From Actinomycetes bacterium (GTDB lineage: Bacteria; Actinomycetota; Actinomycetes; S36-B12; GCA-2699445), in the NCBI GenBank assembly GCA_022600255.1, contig JAHZKU010000166.1:1-6194 (forward strand): a DNA stretch of 6,194 nucleotides, written 5' to 3'. The position numbers and the translations under genes are program-made. Shown one piece after another: positions 5,839 to 6,194 of the stretch (positions are counted from its first letter, which is position 1; every line of letters begins with the position of its first letter). Below the pieces are notes generated by a model. That model was not told the DNA's origin and did not search any database. It was given only the letters and a program-made list of their open reading frames with translations.

Positions 5839-5868
5839 CCTGTCGGAATCCGCTCGGTTGTCGGCGGG
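5839..5868 (+). repeat. Intergenic repeat, copy 6
   Basis: CCTGTCGG (5839-5846) is followed by TCGGTTGTCGGCGGG (5854-5868), which matches the core at 12 of 15. It lies 44 bases after the core of copy 5. Confidence 0.45.
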
Positions 5869-6008
5869 GGTAGCAGACTGGGGTCGTGACTGTATTCGCG
5901 AGATGCAGGTTTCTGGCTTCGCGGGTTGATTACGTGGACCAATGAATTCAAGAATGTTGACTTGCGGAGGAATCTGATTTCGTGCGCGACCTCACCCCAA
6001 AATGCCAC

Positions 6009-6045
6009 GTACACCGATACACCAATCGCAGGCGGTGCGGTGTAC
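6009..6045 (+). promoter_or_regulatory. Candidate vapB operator
   Basis: Inverted repeat GTACACCG (6009-6016) and CGGTGTAC (6038-6045), with a second TACACC at 6018-6023. The right arm overlaps the -10 candidate, so binding there would block transcription. The arms are 21 bases apart, giving a looser operator than relB's. Confidence 0.45.
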
Positions 6046-6048
6046 CGT
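6043..6048 (+). promoter_or_regulatory. Candidate -10 box for leaderless vapB
   Basis: TACCGT, six bases, then ATG 6055. No ribosome binding site lies at a usable distance before the ATG. Confidence 0.45.
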
Positions 6049-6054
6049 AGTGTT

Positions 6055-6194
6055 ATGGCGCTAAACATCAAGAACCGGCAGGCGGAGGAAGCAGTCACGA
6101 AACTCGCCGCAGTGACAGGGGAGTCGAAAGCCGAGGCTGTTCGAGTCGCGGCCAAGGAGCGGCTTGATCGGCTTGCCAAAGCCGAAGGTGAACA
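6055..6194 (+). CDS. vapB: VapB-type antitoxin, N-terminal fragment
   Basis: The first 46 residues are present and the gene runs off the window. MALNIKNRQAEEAVTKLA opens like the PSK_trans_fac antitoxins (PF07704, VapB type), followed by TGESKAEAVRVAAKERLDRL. The pattern is MAL.IK..e...l..LA..TGes..EAV..A..ERL, a short DNA-binding strand and helices that dimerise. Such antitoxins neutralise a PIN-domain VapC ribonuclease, which should start just after the window. The inverted repeats and -10 box upstream fit autorepression and a leaderless mRNA. The family is fairly sure from the N-terminus. The toxin partner is inferred. Confidence 0.82.
   Translation, partial: MALNIKNRQAEEAVTKLAAVTGESKAEAVRVAAKERLDRLAKAEGE

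Larger units (their letters stand above)
5723..6054. other. Divergent MTHFR-like / vapB intergenic region
   Basis: The 332 bases between the divergent genes hold the MTHFR-like promoter, two repeat copies (5796-5824, 5839-5868), about 130 bases with no feature recognised, and the vapB operator and promoter. A 22-codon GTG frame (5982-6050) with GGAGG before it ends four bases before vapB; I do not call it a gene. Confidence 0.5.

Noticed and set aside
5982..6050. 22-codon GTG frame with GGAGG 11 bases upstream, ending just before vapB
   Set aside because: It overlaps the vapB operator and -10 box, so it would not be on the vapB transcript, and its sequence is unremarkable.
5787..6179. Minus-strand frame of 130 codons
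   Set aside because: It runs opposite the vapB start and the intergenic repeats, and its Ser/Arg-rich product has no motif.

Overview
The window looks like chromosomal DNA of a GC-rich actinomycete (Actinomycetota). Three things suggest this. A mycobacterial-type relBE toxin-antitoxin pair is present. The two envelope genes have purine-rich ribosome binding sites, typical of a GC-rich genome. Four other genes start with TANNNT followed by exactly six bases and ATG, the arrangement of leaderless transcripts that is common in actinomycetes. The genus cannot be told from the sequence.

Left part (1-2583, minus strand). The edge cuts an acyltransferase-3 gene, of which only the N-terminus is present. 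Upstream of it lies a two-gene operon, transcribed right to left. The first gene (1642-2583) encodes a zinc ribbon, one membrane helix and two tandem copies of a cysteine-paired outer domain. The second gene (342-1616) encodes a zinc ribbon, one membrane helix and an eight-motif YVTN beta-propeller. Both proteins have the same plan: a small cytoplasmic metal-binding knob joined to a large extracytoplasmic beta domain.

Middle (2584-4086). A 543-base gap with no convincing gene carries a candidate promoter for the zinc-ribbon operon and a long stem-loop after pcm. Next is pcm (protein-L-isoaspartate methyltransferase, minus strand). A divergent intergenic region follows, with repeats and the operator of the next operon.

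Right part (4087-6194). It holds a relBE-type module (plus strand), a divergent methylenetetrahydrofolate-reductase-like gene (minus strand) and the first 46 codons of a vapB-type antitoxin (plus strand), which runs off the window. The MTHFR-like gene therefore sits between two toxin-antitoxin loci. All three intergenic regions here carry a pair of related short repeats (core CCGTTWGTCGGCAGG).

The most interesting observations are the shared leaderless start architecture, the paired intergenic repeats, the perfect 11-base operator palindrome at relB, the matched pair of zinc-ribbon envelope proteins, and an MTHFR-like protein lacking the usual catalytic Glu and flavin-site Asp.
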